From positions 1-64,000 of the forward strand of contig NZ_FQWX01000004.1 of assembly GCF_900129815.1 (NCBI RefSeq): a stretch of DNA of 64,000 bases, read 5' to 3'. The position numbers and the translations under genes were made by a program. This document shows, piece by piece, positions 9,832 through 19,403 of this stretch. The DNA is from Asaccharospora irregularis DSM 2635. Lineage in GTDB: Bacteria; Bacillota; Clostridia; Peptostreptococcales; Peptostreptococcaceae. The notes beneath the pieces were generated by a model that was not told the DNA's origin, searched no databases, and saw only the letters and a program-made list of their open reading frames with translations. Position 1 is the first letter of the stretch; the number at the start of each line of letters is the position of its first letter.

Positions 9832-11151
9832 TTACCCCTTTAAATCCGAAACTATTTTGTCTATTTTTATTTTAATTTCTTCATTATTTTGTATATCTTT
9901 TGATATCTTATCATGGGCATGGATTACTGTTGTATGATCCCTTCCTCCGAACTCTTCACCTATTTTAGGAAGCGATAAATCTGTAAGCTCACGAGTTATA
10001 TACATAGCTATTTGCCTTGGGTAAGCTATAGATCTTGTTCTTTTTTTACAATTAAAGTCTTCCATTTTAATGTTGAAAGTAGAAGCGACCTTTTCTTTGA
10101 TCCTAAGAACAGTGATTTCTTCTGTTTTTGAAGTAGTGATTATATCCTTTAAAGCTTCAGCTGCTAAATCTAGAGATATAAGTCTATTTGTAAGAGATGA
10201 ATAAGCAACTACTCTTGTTAAAGCTCCTTCTAGCTCCCTTATATTAGATTTAATATGTTTTGCTATATAAGTCATTACTTCACTTGGTACTTTGATGCTT
10301 TCCATTTGAGCTTTTTTTCTTAGAATAGCCACTCTGGTTTCAAAATCAGGAGCTTGTATATCAGTTATAAGACCCATTTCAAATCTAGATCTTAGTCTAT
10401 CTTCTAATGTAGGTATTTCTTTTGGTGGCCTATCACTAGAAATTATAATTTGTTTATTCGCCTCATATAAAGAATTAAAAGTATGGAAGAACTCTTCTTG
10501 AGTATGTTCTTTTCCAGCTATAAATTGGATATCGTCTATCAATAAAATATCTACATTTCTATACTTGTTTCTAAATTCTTCATTTCGATCATCTTTTATT
10601 GAGTTTATAAGCTCATTTGTAAATTTTTCAGAAGACACATATACAACTTTAGCGTCCTTTTTTTGACTCATTATATGATGTCCAATAGCATGCATTAGAT
10701 GTGTTTTTCCAAGCCCAACGCCTCCATATAAGAAAAGAGGGTTGTATGTTCTAGCTGGGGACTCAGCAACGGCAACACAAGCAGCATGAGCAAATCTATT
10801 ACTATTACCAATCACGAACGTATCAAATGTGTATTTTGGATTTAGGTTTGGATAGTTCCTTTTCATTTTTATAACTGGATTATCCTCTCCTAAACTAGCA
10901 ACTTCTTTTTCATCGAGTACAAATTTTATATTGTATTTTTTCAAAGATAGTTGATTTATTGAGTTTTCTATTAAAGTTAAGTACCTATCTTCCAAGATCC
11001 CCTTAGTAAATTCATTGGGAACTAGGAGAAATAAATCGTTTGAGTAAATTTTTAGAGGTACTATTTGTCTAAAAAAAGCTTTGAAGCTAGGGGCAGATAA
11101 TTCACCCTTGATTAGCTGTAGTGTTTTGTCCCATAAAGAAACTATATCCAT
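9832..11151 (-). CDS. dnaA: Chromosomal replication initiator protein DnaA
   Basis: A 439-residue AAA+ initiator. Domain I (1-~80) binds partners; a short linker follows. The AAA+ domain has Walker [17 protein letters not shown] (about 142-157), Walker [11 protein letters not shown] and sensor/arginine segments ([13 protein letters not shown]). Domain IV carries the DNA-binding [15 protein letters not shown] signature. The ATG follows GGAGG at good spacing. Candidate DnaA boxes lie on both sides, pointing to autoregulation and a bipartite origin. Confidence 0.98.
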   Translation of the reverse strand: MDIVSLWDKTLQLIKGELSAPSFKAFFRQIVPLKIYSNDLFLLVPNEFTKGILEDRYLTLIENSINQLSLKKYNIKFVLDEKEVASLGEDNPVIKMKRNYPNLNPKYTFDTFVIGNSNRFAHAACVAVAESPARTYNPLFLYGGVGLGKTHLMHAIGHHIMSQKKDAKVVYVSSEKFTNELINSIKDDRNEEFRNKYRNVDILLIDDIQFIAGKEHTQEEFFHTFNSLYEANKQIIISSDRPPKEIPTLEDRLRSRFEMGLITDIQAPDFETRVAILRKKAQMESIKVPSEVMTYIAKHIKSNIRELEGALTRVVAYSSLTNRLISLDLAAEALKDIITTSKTEEITVLRIKEKVASTFNIKMEDFNCKKRTRSIAYPRQIAMYITRELTDLSLPKIGEEFGGRDHTTVIHAHDKISKDIQNNEEIKIKIDKIVSDLKG

Positions 11152-11600
11152 AATATAAACCTCCGAACAGAATAATTAACATTTTCCACAAAGTTATTAA
11201 CAAAAAAGCAAAATATATATATATTTTTTACAAAATAATTAAATCTATGGATAATAATGTGGATATTGAACTAATAAGTAAAATATGTGTAACTTAATAC
11301 TAAAAGATATAAACAGCATGTATATAAAGTTATAAATAGCATAAAAATATACTAAATATAGATTATATTTAGATTATAGGCACATATGATATAAGTTATA
11401 CACATTTCTATCCACAACCTGTGAATAAATTTAATATGTAGATAAGTTATATGAACATTATCAACAAGTATATTAATAATATCAGAATAAACGGCAAAAT
11501 TCAATAATTTATACTCAATTTATCCACAATATTAAGAGTATGTTTATAAAATAATACACAAGAAAAATGTATATATAATATGTTTGGATTTGAATAGATA
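11152..11600. other. oriC: oriC, upstream-of-dnaA DnaA-box region
   Basis: Perfect DnaA boxes are TTATACACA (11396-11404, plus), TTATTCACA (11420-11428, minus) and TTATCCACA (11520-11528, plus). One-mismatch boxes are at 11258-11266 (minus), 11408-11416 (plus) and 11552-11560 (plus). The tract is very AT-rich and has no supported gene. It also carries the dnaA promoter, which I could not place with confidence. Confidence 0.75.
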
Positions 11601-11878
11601 GCTGAATAAGTGTCAATAAAGATATATGCAGGTCGGCTATTATAAAATTTAAAAATCCAGTTTTATTGGCTAAAGCTTCTATATTTAAAGCAAGAAGGGT
11701 TTGAATAAACTTAATTTTGAATACTTTAGACTTCGTTTTATTATTTTAATAAAAAATACAATCCTAAAGACTTGTTATTTTTATAAGCTTATTTTAAAAT
11801 ATAGAAATAATATAAAAATAACACATATAAGGAAAGTAATTGGTCTGATTTAGCCTACAAATATGCTACAAAAACTCG
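11601..11878. other. AT-rich intergenic DNA between oriC boxes and rpmH promoter
   Basis: About 280 bp with no open frame of useful length, no perfect DnaA box and no clear hairpin with a T-run. It separates the divergent dnaA and rpmH units. Confidence 0.5.
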
Positions 11879-11907
11879 TTGACAACTGATATAAAAGGAT
11901 TTATAAT
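11879..11907 (+). promoter_or_regulatory. rpmH promoter
   Basis: Perfect TTGACA (11879-11884), a 17-nt spacer and perfect TATAAT (11902-11907). It predicts a start near 11914 and a ~75-nt leader before rpmH, and also feeds rnpA onward if the following terminator is read through. Confidence 0.85.
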
Positions 11908-11987
11908 TATACGTGTTATGTTTACTTTGAGGGCAAAGTTATTATTTTTATAAACGGAAATAAAAATTTGAAAGGCGGTGCTATATA

Positions 11988-12122
11988 ATGAAAAGAACTT
12001 ATCAACCAAAAAAGAGACAAAGAAAAAAAGAACATGGTTTCAGAAAGAGAATGAAAACTTCTAATGGAAGAAACGTGTTAAAAAGAAGAAGAGCTAAGGG
12101 AAGAAACAGATTAACTCATTAA
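11988..12122 (+). CDS. rpmH: 50S ribosomal protein L34
   Basis: A 44-residue, strongly basic protein beginning [18 protein letters not shown] and ending KGRNRLTH, the universal L34 pattern (KRTYQPs...HGFRxRM.T..GR.VL..RR.KGR..L). The ribosome site AAAGGCGGTG precedes the ATG. It lies divergent from dnaA across oriC, the standard arrangement, and is followed by a terminator-like hairpin before rnpA, which probably lowers downstream expression relative to rpmH. Confidence 0.97.
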   Translation: MKRTYQPKKRQRKKEHGFRKRMKTSNGRNVLKRRRAKGRNRLTH

Positions 12123-12125
12123 TTT

Positions 12126-12157
12126 AAAAAAGGCCGCTGTAAAAGTGGCCTTTTTGT
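12126..12157 (+). terminator. Terminator/attenuator after rpmH
   Basis: AAAAAGGCC(g)CT pairs with AGTGGCCTTTTT around a short loop and is followed by TTTTTG. Position between rpmH and rnpA suggests partial read-through control of RNase P protein and the YidC genes. Confidence 0.75.
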
Positions 12158-12199
12158 GTAAAAAGGTACAACTTACAGCTGTGTTTATGGAGGATAATT

Positions 12200-12553
12200 A
12201 TGGACTTTAATAGAACTAAGGGGTTAAAAAAGGACTCTGATTTTAGAAAAGTATATAAACACGGCAAGTCATTTGCGAATAAGTATTTAGTATTGTATAT
12301 ACTTAAAAATAAATCAGAATATAGTAGAGTCGGGATGTCAGTTTCTAAAAAAGTAGGAAAAGCAGTTACAAGAAACAGAGTTAGAAGGCTAATAAAAGAA
12401 GTATACCGTTTAAATATTGATGAAAATATTGAAGATGGATATGATATAGTATTTATAGCAAGAATACCTTCTCAAAATGCTGAATTTAAAGACATTCAAA
12501 AATCGGTAAAAAGTTTGGTCAAAAAAGCAGGTATTTGTAAGGAAATTAATTAG
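12200..12553 (+). CDS. rnpA: Ribonuclease P protein component
   Basis: A 117-residue basic protein that helps the RNase P RNA trim tRNA 5' ends. The signature RNRVRRLIKE lies at 58-67 and the N-terminal FRKVYKHGKSF segment near 15-25. ATG follows a GGAGG-like site. It is the second gene of the rpmH-rnpA-yidD-yidC-jag block. Confidence 0.96.
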   Translation: MDFNRTKGLKKDSDFRKVYKHGKSFANKYLVLYILKNKSEYSRVGMSVSKKVGKAVTRNRVRRLIKEVYRLNIDENIEDGYDIVFIARIPSQNAEFKDIQKSVKSLVKKAGICKEIN

Positions 12554-12591
12554 AATGTTGAGTTGGTATTGCCAATATGGAGGAGATCTAT

Positions 12592-12843
12592 TTGGAGAAA
12601 ATAATTAATATATTGAAGGAAATAGGCAACTGTTTATCGAAATTATGTATTTATTTGGTGAGATTTTATCAAAAATATATATCACCTTTAAAAGGACCTA
12701 CTTGTAGATTTTATCCAACATGTTCTCAATACTCAATAGAAGCATTTAAAAAGTATGGATTTATAAAGGGAATGTATTTTAGTATAAGAAGGATTTTAAA
12801 ATGTCATCCTTTCCATCCTGGAGGATACGATCCTCTAAAATAA
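12592..12843 (+). CDS. yidD: Membrane protein insertion efficiency factor YidD
   Basis: An 83-residue protein with the YidD core [32 protein letters not shown] and the ending [13 protein letters not shown], including the conserved cysteines. I chose TTG at 12592 because GGAGGAGAT lies ~5 nt before it; an in-frame ATG five codons upstream has no ribosome site. It sits between rnpA and yidC as in most Firmicutes and assists insertion of membrane proteins with YidC. Confidence 0.92.
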   Translation: MEKIINILKEIGNCLSKLCIYLVRFYQKYISPLKGPTCRFYPTCSQYSIEAFKKYGFIKGMYFSIRRILKCHPFHPGGYDPLK

Positions 12844-12877
12844 TTAAAGATTAATCTACTTTAGGAGGTATTAAAAA

Positions 12878-13579
12878 TTGAATTTAATAGGCAATTTATT
12901 AGGACATATTCTAAGAATTATATTTGAAAATGTTCATCAATATGGGCTTTCTATAATAATATTTACTATAATTGTAAAGGTGATATTATTACCGCTTACT
13001 ATTAAGCAGACAAAGTCAACAAAAGCAATGCAAGATATACAACCTCGTATAAAAGAGATACAAGAAAAATATAAAAGTAAGCCAGAAAAACAAAATGAAG
13101 AAATAGTTAAGTTATATAGTGAAGCTAAAATAAATCCTCTAGCAGGATGCTTACCTTTACTTATACAGATGCCTATATTAATAGGATTATTTAGTGTCTT
13201 AAAAAACCCAGTATCTCATGGCGTATTTGCAACACAAGCACAGTTCATGGCAGCAGACACTGGTTTTTTATGGATGAGTAACTTAACTGATAGCAACTTT
13301 ATATTAGGGGTATTGTCGGGGATAAGTGCATTTGTAATGCAAAAGGTAATGACACCACCAGACCAACAGCAAGGAAGTATGAAAATGATGCTTTACATGA
13401 TGCCAGCATTTTCATTTTACTGGGGAGTTACATTCCCAGCAGGAGTTATACTGTACTGGACAGTAAGTAACTTATTCTCAATAGGGCAACACTACTTAGT
13501 AATGAATCCTTTAAAAGCTAAGCTGGCGAACTCTAAGGAGGAAATAATTGATGAGAAAAAGCCTAGAATTAAGAAGTAA
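12878..13579 (+). CDS. yidC: Membrane protein insertase YidC/SpoIIIJ
   Basis: A 233-residue polytopic protein (about five membrane segments) that inserts proteins into the cytoplasmic membrane and supports SecYEG. The short N-terminus lacks a lipoprotein box. In the first core membrane segment (TIIVKVILLPLTIKQ) residue 34 is lysine where SpoIIIJ-type insertases usually carry the functional arginine of the hydrophilic groove. TTG start with TAGGAGG upstream. The end overlaps jag by ~29 bp. Confidence 0.95.
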   Translation: MNLIGNLLGHILRIIFENVHQYGLSIIIFTIIVKVILLPLTIKQTKSTKAMQDIQPRIKEIQEKYKSKPEKQNEEIVKLYSEAKINPLAGCLPLLIQMPILIGLFSVLKNPVSHGVFATQAQFMAADTGFLWMSNLTDSNFILGVLSGISAFVMQKVMTPPDQQQGSMKMMLYMMPAFSFYWGVTFPAGVILYWTVSNLFSIGQHYLVMNPLKAKLANSKEEIIDEKKPRIKK

Positions 13580-14192
13580 GACTAAAGATGAAGCTATAAA
13601 AAAAGCACTAGTAGAGTTAGAGGTTAGGGAAGAAGATATTGAAATAACAGTTATACAAAACCCTACAAAAGGCTTTTTAGGTATAATAGGTGCCAAAGAT
13701 GGTGTCTATAAAGTTTCCGTAAAAGAAAAAAAACAAGAAAAAAAGGAAACAGAAATTGCTAAAGAGTTCATATCTACTATGCTAAAAAATGCTAATGTAG
13801 ATGCAAAGGTAAATGTTGTTCAGGAAGGTAATTTAATAAAAGTTGATATTGAAGGAAAAGAAGCAGCATGTTTAATTGGTAGAAGAGGAGAAACTTTAGA
13901 TTCTATACAATTTTTAACAGGACTAGCTCTTAATAAAGTAAATAAAGACTCTCACCTAAGAGTTCTTGTAGACATAGAAAACTATAGATCAAAAAGAGAA
14001 AAATCTTTAGTAAGATATGCTAATAAGGCTGCTAGAGAAGTAGCTAAGACAAGAAAAACTAAGAAGTTAGATTATATGAACCCTTATGAGAGAAGAATTG
14101 TTCACTCAGCTCTTCAAAATGATAAATATGTAATTACATACAGTGAAGGAACAGACCCTTACAGAAGATTAGTTATAGAGTATAAAAAATAA
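13551..14192 (+). CDS. jag: RNA-binding protein Jag/KhpB
   Basis: A 213-residue protein with an N-terminal Jag domain (to ~50), a KH domain with GxxG-type loop (CLIGRRGETLDSIQFL) and a C-terminal R3H domain (PYERRIVHSALQ). In streptococci KhpB partners KhpA to regulate cell elongation and division genes. ATG at 13551 is placed 7 nt after AAGGAGG-type sequence; a TTG codon precedes it directly. It overlaps the end of yidC, implying coupling. Confidence 0.95.
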   Translation: MRKSLELRSKTKDEAIKKALVELEVREEDIEITVIQNPTKGFLGIIGAKDGVYKVSVKEKKQEKKETEIAKEFISTMLKNANVDAKVNVVQEGNLIKVDIEGKEAACLIGRRGETLDSIQFLTGLALNKVNKDSHLRVLVDIENYRSKREKSLVRYANKAAREVAKTRKTKKLDYMNPYERRIVHSALQNDKYVITYSEGTDPYRRLVIEYKK

Positions 14193-14197
14193 AACTT

Positions 14198-14228
14198 AAC
14201 CTCCTAGATAATAGGGGGTTTTATTTTT
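14198..14228 (+). terminator. Terminator after jag
   Basis: AACCTCCTA pairs with TAGGGGGTT (one wobble), followed by TTATTTTT. It ends the rpmH-jag block. Confidence 0.85.
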
Positions 14229-14308
14229 GAAATTTATTTTATATAATATTAGGATTAAGGAAACAATTAGAGTAGAATATAAAAATTTATAATAAAGAGG
14301 TGATAAAT

Positions 14309-15688
14309 TTGTTTATAGATGATACTATAGCGGCTATAGCAACTGCCCCCGGAGAAGGTGGTATAGGGATAATAAGAATAAGTGGAGAGAGATCACTTCA
14401 AGTTGCTCAAGAAATATTTAAATCTATGTCTGGAAAGCAGATCGAAGAATATAAGACGAGAACATTAATATATGGAAATATTATAGATAATGAAAATGTG
14501 ATAGATGAGGTATTAGTGGCATATATGAAGGGCCCTAATTCATATACGGCAGAGGATGTTATTGAAATAAACTGTCATGGTGGATTTATTTCTGTAAAAA
14601 AAATACTAGAACTAATTTTATCAAAGGACGTTAGACTTGCAGAAAAGGGTGAGTTTACAAAAAGAGCATTTTTAAATGGAAGAATAGATCTATCACAAGC
14701 AGAGGCTATAATAGATGTAATAAAATCAAAAACAGATAAAGCTCATGAAATAGCTCAAACACAACTAGAGGGAACTCTTTCTAATAAAATAAGAGAACTA
14801 AGAATGAATGTTACAGAATTATTAGCACATGTCGAGGTAGCAATAGATTATCCGGAAGAGGATATCGAACATATAACATATAAAACACTTAAAGATAAAG
14901 CAGAAATACTTAGAGATGAAATAAAGAAATTATATGATACAGCTGAGAGTGGGAAAATATTTAGAGATGGTTTAAAAACAGTTATAGTGGGTAAACCAAA
15001 CGTAGGAAAGTCATCTCTACTAAATTCTATATTAGGAGAAAACAGAGCTATAGTTACTGATATTCCTGGTACAACTAGAGATGTAATAGAAGAATTTGTA
15101 AATATAAAAGGTATACCTTTAAAAATAGTTGATACAGCAGGAATAAGAGAAACAGATGATATAGTTGAAAAAATAGGCGTAAAAAAATCAAGAGAATCTC
15201 TTAGTACAGCTGATTTAGTGATAGCAGTATTAGATTCATCAAGAAAATTATCAGAAGAAGATTTTGAAATTCTTGAGAACTTAGATAAGAAAAAAGCTAT
15301 TTTAATATTAAATAAGGTTGATTTAAATCAAAAGATAGAAGAAGAAAAAATTCTTCAATATGTAGACAATGATAGTATAATAAGAATATCAGCGTTAAAC
15401 AATGAAGGAATCGAAATTTTACAAAACAAGATAGAAGATTTAGTTTATAATGGAGAAGTTAAAAACTCATCTGACTTAGTAATCACAAACTCAAGACATA
15501 AAGATGCACTAAATAAGGCATACAAATCTATAAATGATGCAATAGATGCAATAAATCAAAATAAGCCTTTTGATTTCATTGAAGTAGACTTAAAAAATAT
15601 ATGGGATTACCTTGGATATATAAATGGAGACACTGTAACGGAAGACTTATTAGATAGTATATTTGAAAACTTCTGCATAGGTAAGTAA
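14309..15688 (+). CDS. mnmE: tRNA uridine-5-carboxymethylaminomethyl GTPase MnmE
   Basis: A 459-residue GTPase that with MnmG modifies U34 of tRNAs reading split boxes. The N-terminal folate-binding domain starts DDTIAAIATAPGEGGIGIIRISG. The inserted G domain has GKPNVGKSSLLNS, DIPGTTRD, DTAGI and NKVD, and the protein ends in the FCIGK motif with the conserved cysteine. The start is probably TTG at 14309 (AGAGGTG 6 nt upstream); an in-frame GTG at 14300 is part of that ribosome site. Confidence 0.96.
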   Translation: MFIDDTIAAIATAPGEGGIGIIRISGERSLQVAQEIFKSMSGKQIEEYKTRTLIYGNIIDNENVIDEVLVAYMKGPNSYTAEDVIEINCHGGFISVKKILELILSKDVRLAEKGEFTKRAFLNGRIDLSQAEAIIDVIKSKTDKAHEIAQTQLEGTLSNKIRELRMNVTELLAHVEVAIDYPEEDIEHITYKTLKDKAEILRDEIKKLYDTAESGKIFRDGLKTVIVGKPNVGKSSLLNSILGENRAIVTDIPGTTRDVIEEFVNIKGIPLKIVDTAGIRETDDIVEKIGVKKSRESLSTADLVIAVLDSSRKLSEEDFEILENLDKKKAILILNKVDLNQKIEEEKILQYVDNDSIIRISALNNEGIEILQNKIEDLVYNGEVKNSSDLVITNSRHKDALNKAYKSINDAIDAINQNKPFDFIEVDLKNIWDYLGYINGDTVTEDLLDSIFENFCIGK

Positions 15689-15700
15689 TATTTTTTTTGT

Positions 15701-15716
15701 AGTTTATCGTGAAACA
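15701..15716. promoter_or_regulatory. Weak parS-like sequence
   Basis: AGTTTATCGTGAAACA has an intact right half-site (GTGAAACA) and matches the parS consensus at 13 of 16 positions. It lies in the mnmE-mnmG gap, ~4 kb from oriC. The match may be chance. Confidence 0.25.
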
Positions 15717-15747
15717 TCTTTTAATGTTTAACAGAAAGGAGCCATAC

Positions 15748-17646
15748 ATGATAAAGTTTGAAGCAGGTAAATACGATGTTGTAGTAGTTGGAGCGGGACA
15801 TGCAGGCTGTGAGGCAGCCTTGGCTACAGCTAGAATGGGTCATAAGACTTTAATAATAACTATGTCTTTAGATTCTATAGCATTAATGCCATGTAATCCA
15901 TCAATCGGAGGAACAGGTAAAGGCCAACTGGTTAAAGAGATAGATGCACTTGGTGGCCAAATGGGAATAAATATAGATAAGACATATATACAAAGTAGAA
16001 TGTTAAATACAGCGAAAGGACCGGCTGTTCATTCACTAAGAACCCAAGCAGATAAGTTTAAGTATCATCAAGAAATGAAAAAAACATTAGAAAATGAGCC
16101 TAACCTAGACATAGTTATGGATGAGGTTGTAGAGTTGACTCATGAAGGAAATGTAGTAACAGGGGTTATTACAAAATTGGGCTGCCAATATAATTCAAAA
16201 GCAGTTATATTGGCTACGGGCGTTTACCTGAATTCTAAGATATATATGGGAGAAGTGTCTTTTTATGAAGGACCAAATGCATTAGGGTACTCAAAATATC
16301 TTACAGATAACTTAGTAGAATTAGGACTAAGAATGAGAAGATTTAAAACGGGTACTCCAGCTAGAGTTCACAAAGATAGCATAGATTTTTCTGTGATGGA
16401 TATACAAGAAGGGGATAAAAAAGTCACTCCATTTTCTTTTATGAACGAAAACATAGAAAAAAATCAAGAACCATGTTATTTGACTAGAACAACAGAGGAA
16501 ACTCACAAGGTTATACTGGACAATATCAATAGATCTGCTATGTATAGTGGAAAGATAGATAGTACAGGTCCTAGATATTGTCCGTCTATAGAAGATAAGA
16601 TAGTTAGATTTAATGATAAACCATCTCATCAAATATTTATAGAACCAGAGGGCTTAAATACAAAAGAAATGTATATTCAGGGTATATCTACAAGTTTACC
16701 TTATGAAATACAGCAACAAATGTACAAAACAGTAAAAGGGCTTGAAAATTGCAAGATAATGAGACCAGCATATGCAATAGAGTACGATTGTGTGGATCCA
16801 ACACAACTAAAAATAAGTTTAGAAATAAAAGGTGTAGAAAATCTATTTAGCGCTGGGCAGTTTAATGGGACATCTGGTTATGAAGAGGCTGCTGCACAAG
16901 GGCTAATAGCAGGAATAAATGCAGCTCTAAAAATACAAGGTAAGGATCCTTTTATATTAGATAGATCAGAGGCATATATAGGGGTATTATTAGATGATCT
17001 TGTAACAAAAGGAACTAATGAACCATATAGAATGCTTACTTCAAGAGCGGAATATAGACTATATCTAAGACAAGATAATGCAGATATGAGACTTACTCAA
17101 AAAGGATATGATATAGGTCTAGTGAAAGAAGATAGATATAGTAGATTTTTAAATAAAAAAAGTGATGTAGAAAAAGAATTTGAAAGATTAAAAACAGAAA
17201 GAGTAACTCCAAAAGAAGTAAATCATCTTCTTGAAGAGTTAAATGCATCGCCTATCAAGGTAGGATTATCTTTATACGAATTTTTGAAAAGACCAGAAGT
17301 GACATATGATTTAATTGAAGCTATAGGAAAAGGATCAAAAGAAGAAATATCAGATGAAGTTAAAGAGCAATGTGTCGTAATAACTAAGTATGAGGGATAT
17401 ATAGAAAAACAATTAAAGCAGATAGATCAATTTAAAAAGTTAGAAAACAAGAAACTTGATGAAAAATTAGATTATTCATCTATAGATGGTCTTAGATTAG
17501 AAGCTAGACAAAAGCTTGATGAGATAAAGCCTATATCAATAGGACAGGCATCACGTATATCTGGAGTTTCTCCTGCTGATATATCTGTACTTCTTATATA
17601 TTTAGAGCAAATGAGAAGGACTAGAGGAGGAAATAATGGAAAATAA
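15748..17646 (+). CDS. mnmG: tRNA uridine-5-carboxymethylaminomethyl enzyme MnmG (GidA)
   Basis: A 632-residue FAD enzyme, partner of MnmE. The dinucleotide-binding motif [21 protein letters not shown] lies near the N-terminus, followed by the GidA signatures [11 protein letters not shown] and [18 protein letters not shown]. The ATG at 15748 is chosen because AGAAAGGAG lies 7-8 nt upstream; an in-frame GTG further up would add residues not in the family. The end overlaps rsmG by 11 bp. Confidence 0.97.
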   Translation: MIKFEAGKYDVVVVGAGHAGCEAALATARMGHKTLIITMSLDSIALMPCNPSIGGTGKGQLVKEIDALGGQMGINIDKTYIQSRMLNTAKGPAVHSLRTQADKFKYHQEMKKTLENEPNLDIVMDEVVELTHEGNVVTGVITKLGCQYNSKAVILATGVYLNSKIYMGEVSFYEGPNALGYSKYLTDNLVELGLRMRRFKTGTPARVHKDSIDFSVMDIQEGDKKVTPFSFMNENIEKNQEPCYLTRTTEETHKVILDNINRSAMYSGKIDSTGPRYCPSIEDKIVRFNDKPSHQIFIEPEGLNTKEMYIQGISTSLPYEIQQQMYKTVKGLENCKIMRPAYAIEYDCVDPTQLKISLEIKGVENLFSAGQFNGTSGYEEAAAQGLIAGINAALKIQGKDPFILDRSEAYIGVLLDDLVTKGTNEPYRMLTSRAEYRLYLRQDNADMRLTQKGYDIGLVKEDRYSRFLNKKSDVEKEFERLKTERVTPKEVNHLLEELNASPIKVGLSLYEFLKRPEVTYDLIEAIGKGSKEEISDEVKEQCVVITKYEGYIEKQLKQIDQFKKLENKKLDEKLDYSSIDGLRLEARQKLDEIKPISIGQASRISGVSPADISVLLIYLEQMRRTRGGNNGK

Positions 17647-18355
17647 AGATATTTTAAGAAAGGGTATAGAGGAATTAGGCATATCTGTAAATGACAAAAT
17701 TCTACAGGATTTTAAGGTTTATAGAGAAGTATTAGTTGACTGGAATCAAAAAATGAACCTTACAGGGATAGAAGAGGAAAGGGAAGTATATATAAAACAC
17801 TTCTTAGATTCTATATCTGCAATAACTAATAATTATATAAAAGATGGTATGTCTATAATTGATGTTGGCACAGGTGCAGGTTTTCCTGGTCTACCACTGA
17901 GAATATGCTTGAAAAATGTAAAACTTACACTACTTGACTCACTAAATAAAAGAATTAATTTTTTGCAAGAGGTGAGTGCTAAAGTTGGTATAGATGATAT
18001 AGAATTTATACATGGAAGAGCAGAAGATTTTGGAAAAGACGAAAACTATAGAGAAAAGTATGATATTGCAACTGCTAGAGCTGTTGCTGGTCTACCTGTT
18101 TTGATAGAGTTTTGTGCACCTTTTATAAAATTAGGAGGGTACTTTGTCTGTTTGAAGGGTCCAAATGCTAATTTAGAACTAGAAGAGGCAAAAAAAGCTA
18201 TAGAAATAATGGGGTTAGAGTTTGTAGAAAAAATAGATGTTAAGTTGCCAGAGCTTGATTTAAGTCACAATATATTGGTATTTAAAAAAATCAAAAATAC
18301 ACCAGAAAAATACCCAAGAAAAGCTGGTAAACCATCAAAAAATCCTATAAAGTAG
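17636..18355 (+). CDS. rsmG: 16S rRNA (guanine527-N7)-methyltransferase RsmG
   Basis: A 239-residue SAM-dependent enzyme with binding motif [14 protein letters not shown] (about 79-92) and the ATARAVAGL segment of the GidB family. It ends with the basic [13 protein letters not shown] tail typical of RsmG. Its ATG lies inside the end of mnmG with GAGGAGG just before it. Loss of this gene gives low-level streptomycin resistance in other bacteria. Confidence 0.97.
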   Translation: MENKDILRKGIEELGISVNDKILQDFKVYREVLVDWNQKMNLTGIEEEREVYIKHFLDSISAITNNYIKDGMSIIDVGTGAGFPGLPLRICLKNVKLTLLDSLNKRINFLQEVSAKVGIDDIEFIHGRAEDFGKDENYREKYDIATARAVAGLPVLIEFCAPFIKLGGYFVCLKGPNANLELEEAKKAIEIMGLEFVEKIDVKLPELDLSHNILVFKKIKNTPEKYPRKAGKPSKNPIK

Positions 18356-18563
18356 GGGTATAAACGATTATAATTGAATTTACTTCCTACAGAAACAAAT
18401 TAAATAATATTAAAAATAAATAAAATAAAAGGATTATGTAATTATATGAAGAAATAAATATCATATATAATTAACGTAATTTATAAACAACATAAGAAAA
18501 TTATTATCTTATGTAATTAAGAAATTTAAAAATATATTTATATTTAAGTGAGAGAGGGATGTT

Positions 18564-19349
18564 ATGGAAGATAAAAGAGTTATGGAGATACCTATAGAAA
18601 ATATAGTTCCTAATCCATATCAACCAAGAAAAATATTTTCGCAGGCTTCGTTGGAAGAACTAAGTAATTCTATAAGATCTTATGGAATACTTCAACCTAT
18701 AACAGTTAGAGAAAAAGATGATAAATATGAACTAATTGCAGGGGAAAGAAGGTTGAGGGCGGCTAAATTAGAAAATCTTAAGACAATCCCAGCTATTATA
18801 AATAATATGTCTGATGAGTCTTCAGCAGTTTTAGCTCTTTTAGAGAATCTACAAAGAGAAGATTTAAACTTTATTGAGGAAGCTATGGGATATGAAAACT
18901 TAATAAAGGAACATAGCTTTACTCAACAACAGTTAGCTGAGAAATTAGGAAAAAATCAATCTACTATAGCTAACAAACTTAGAATATTAAGATTACCTGA
19001 TGATGTTAAAATTAAGCTTGTAGAAAACAACTTAACAGAGCGTCATGCAAGAGCTTTTCTTAAACTACCAACTGAGGATTTGATGAAGGATGTTTTAGAT
19101 AGGGTAATAAAAAATGAATTAACAGTAAAAAGAACAGAAAAACTTATAAGTGACATCTTGTTTGACCTAGAGTCAGAGAAAGAACCTGATAAAAAACAGA
19201 ATATAAAGGGTGCCATGGGTATAAGAATATACCTAAATACTATGAAGCAAGCTTTTGATGCTATATTAAACACAGGAATTGAAGCTAAGTATAAAGAAGT
19301 AGATAAGGGCGATTATATGGAAGTTGTTGTTAAAATTCCTAAAAAATAA
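18564..19349 (+). CDS. noc: Nucleoid occlusion protein Noc (ParB family)
   Basis: A 261-residue ParB-like protein with the CTPase boxes ITVRE and GERRLRAAK, a LLENLQREDLNFIEEA segment and a KorB-type HTH (QQLAEKLGKNQSTIANKLRIL). It stands between rsmG and soj, the standard position of noc; Spo0J is a separate gene nearby. Noc in Bacillus binds dispersed sites and keeps the division ring off the nucleoid. About 200 bp of featureless AT-rich DNA precede it, and a terminator follows. Confidence 0.85.
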   Translation: MEDKRVMEIPIENIVPNPYQPRKIFSQASLEELSNSIRSYGILQPITVREKDDKYELIAGERRLRAAKLENLKTIPAIINNMSDESSAVLALLENLQREDLNFIEEAMGYENLIKEHSFTQQQLAEKLGKNQSTIANKLRILRLPDDVKIKLVENNLTERHARAFLKLPTEDLMKDVLDRVIKNELTVKRTEKLISDILFDLESEKEPDKKQNIKGAMGIRIYLNTMKQAFDAILNTGIEAKYKEVDKGDYMEVVVKIPKK

Positions 19350-19378
19350 AGATTACTGCTTAGCAGTAATCTTTTTTT
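19348..19378 (+). terminator. Terminator between noc and soj
   Basis: A perfect 12-bp stem (AAAGATTACTGC / GCAGTAATCTTT) with a 3-nt loop, followed by a T-run. Confidence 0.9.
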
Positions 19379-19403
19379 GGAAAGTTAGAAGGGGGGAAAT
19401 CTT

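Noticed and set aside
12577-12591. ATG start for yidD five codons upstream of the chosen TTG
   Set aside because: It overlaps the GGAGGAG ribosome site and has none of its own.
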